From Tatlockia sp. (lineage in GTDB: Bacteria; Pseudomonadota; Gammaproteobacteria; Legionellales; Legionellaceae), in the NCBI GenBank assembly GCA_013697725.1, contig JACCWI010000040.1:1-64000 (forward strand): DNA of 64,000 nucleotides, written 5' to 3'. The notes below the pieces were generated by a model, which was not told the DNA's origin, searched no databases, and saw only the letters and a program-made list of their open reading frames with translations. Shown in pieces: positions 63,732 through 64,000 of this stretch; the first letter of the stretch is position 1; every line of letters begins with the position of its first letter. The translations under genes and the position numbers were made by a program.

Positions 63732-64000
63732 ATGCGCATAAATACTGCGTTAGCCACGCGCCTAAGTATTGTTATGATTACTATGAACGAAGAAGAGGCA
63801 GTGGGTCAGGTTATACAAGATATTAAAAAATTTGTTCCAGAGGCTGAAATTATAATTGTGGATTCAAGTAAAGATAGAACACCAGAGATCGCGGTGGCAC
63901 AAGGGGCTATAGTTATCCGTCAATTCCCGCCTTGCGGTTATGGTCCGGCAATGGACAAAGCACTGCGTGCTGCAAGTCGAGAAGTGATAGTTACCCTGGA
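63732..64000 (+). CDS. family 2 glycosyltransferase, 3' end cut by window
   Basis: About 89 codons are visible from ATG 63732, which has GGAGAG three bases upstream; the frame is open to the window end. LSIVMITMNEEEAVGQVIQD and EIIIVDSSKDRTPEIA match the GT-A family 2 nucleotide-binding N-terminus, and the last visible residues VIVTLD should be the start of the DxD region. It is probably membrane associated and part of the same glycan locus as the two preceding genes. The acceptor and sugar are unknown. Confidence 0.85.
   Translation, partial: MRINTALATRLSIVMITMNEEEAVGQVIQDIKKFVPEAEIIIVDSSKDRTPEIAVAQGAIVIRQFPPCGYGPAMDKALRAASREVIVTL

Overview
The window is a chromosome segment from a gammaproteobacterium, almost certainly a Legionella (or close Legionellales) species. 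The grounds are AT-rich coding DNA, housekeeping blocks in gammaproteobacterial order (yicC-gmk-rpoZ-spoT-ridA; tig-clpP-clpX-lon-hupB-ppiD; smrB/prmB-aroC-asd; rne/rluC; yibN-grxC-secB-gpsA; yqgE-ruvX-pyrB), and, between them, large proteins of the kind seen as Dot/Icm type IV effectors: ankyrin proteins, a long helical protein with an acidic E-block-like tail, and two promoters with a PmrA-box-like 11-bp direct repeat. The species cannot be fixed from the sequence alone.

Layout. 1-7.2 kb: YicC (cut by the window edge), guanylate kinase, RNA polymerase omega, SpoT, RidA, a membrane-anchored retropepsin-like protease, the ABC-F ATPase Uup and a small membrane protein. 7.4-11.6 kb: a 1,395-aa putative effector behind a PmrA-like box. 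11.7-14.3 kb: glutamate racemase, a convergent tyrosine recombinase, and a tRNA operon (Pro, Arg, His, Leu). 14.3-23.3 kb: the protein quality-control block (trigger factor, ClpP, ClpX, Lon, HU, tRNA-Val, tRNA-Asp, PpiD). 23.3-23.9 kb: an intergenic region with a MITE-like inverted-repeat element. 23.9-29.1 kb: FabI, uridine kinase and SmrB on the minus strand, divergent from PrmB, AroC and Asd. 29.1-32.7 kb: an accessory block with a disordered small protein, an AnkH-like ankyrin protein and a divergent gene pair around a second PmrA-like box. 32.8-38.2 kb: RNase E, RluC, a HAD protein, PgsA and tRNAs Gly, Cys, Leu. 38.7-41.6 kb: a second ankyrin protein with a possible cysteine-protease-like C-terminal half, and a PAPS-reductase-fold protein of unknown role. 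41.6-47.2 kb: GpsA, SecB, GrxC, YibN, a PafA-like alkaline phosphatase, an unknown protein, a rhodanese and a small membrane protein. 47.4-56.6 kb: glutathione synthesis (GshA, GshB), TrmL, MlaA, a proline-iminopeptidase-like protein without its nucleophile, glutathione-dependent formaldehyde detoxification (FrmA, FghA), a HIT protein, YqgE, RuvX and PyrB. 56.6-61.3 kb: a 1,565-aa protein built of about 17-19 tandem glycine-rich hydrophobic repeats. 61.3-64 kb: a nucleotidyltransferase, an FAD oxidoreductase and the start of a family 2 glycosyltransferase, which look like part of a glycoconjugate locus.

How it fits together. Most genes are core functions in short, tightly packed operons. The accessory genes sit singly at operon boundaries, which is how effectors are scattered in Legionella genomes. 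The strongest candidates for undescribed biology are the repeat protein at 56632-61329, the two ankyrin proteins that share an H-D/N-Q-C residue order, the two PmrA-box-linked genes, and a leader RNA that could mask the rluC ribosome binding site. All functional statements come from reading motifs by eye; no database search was run.
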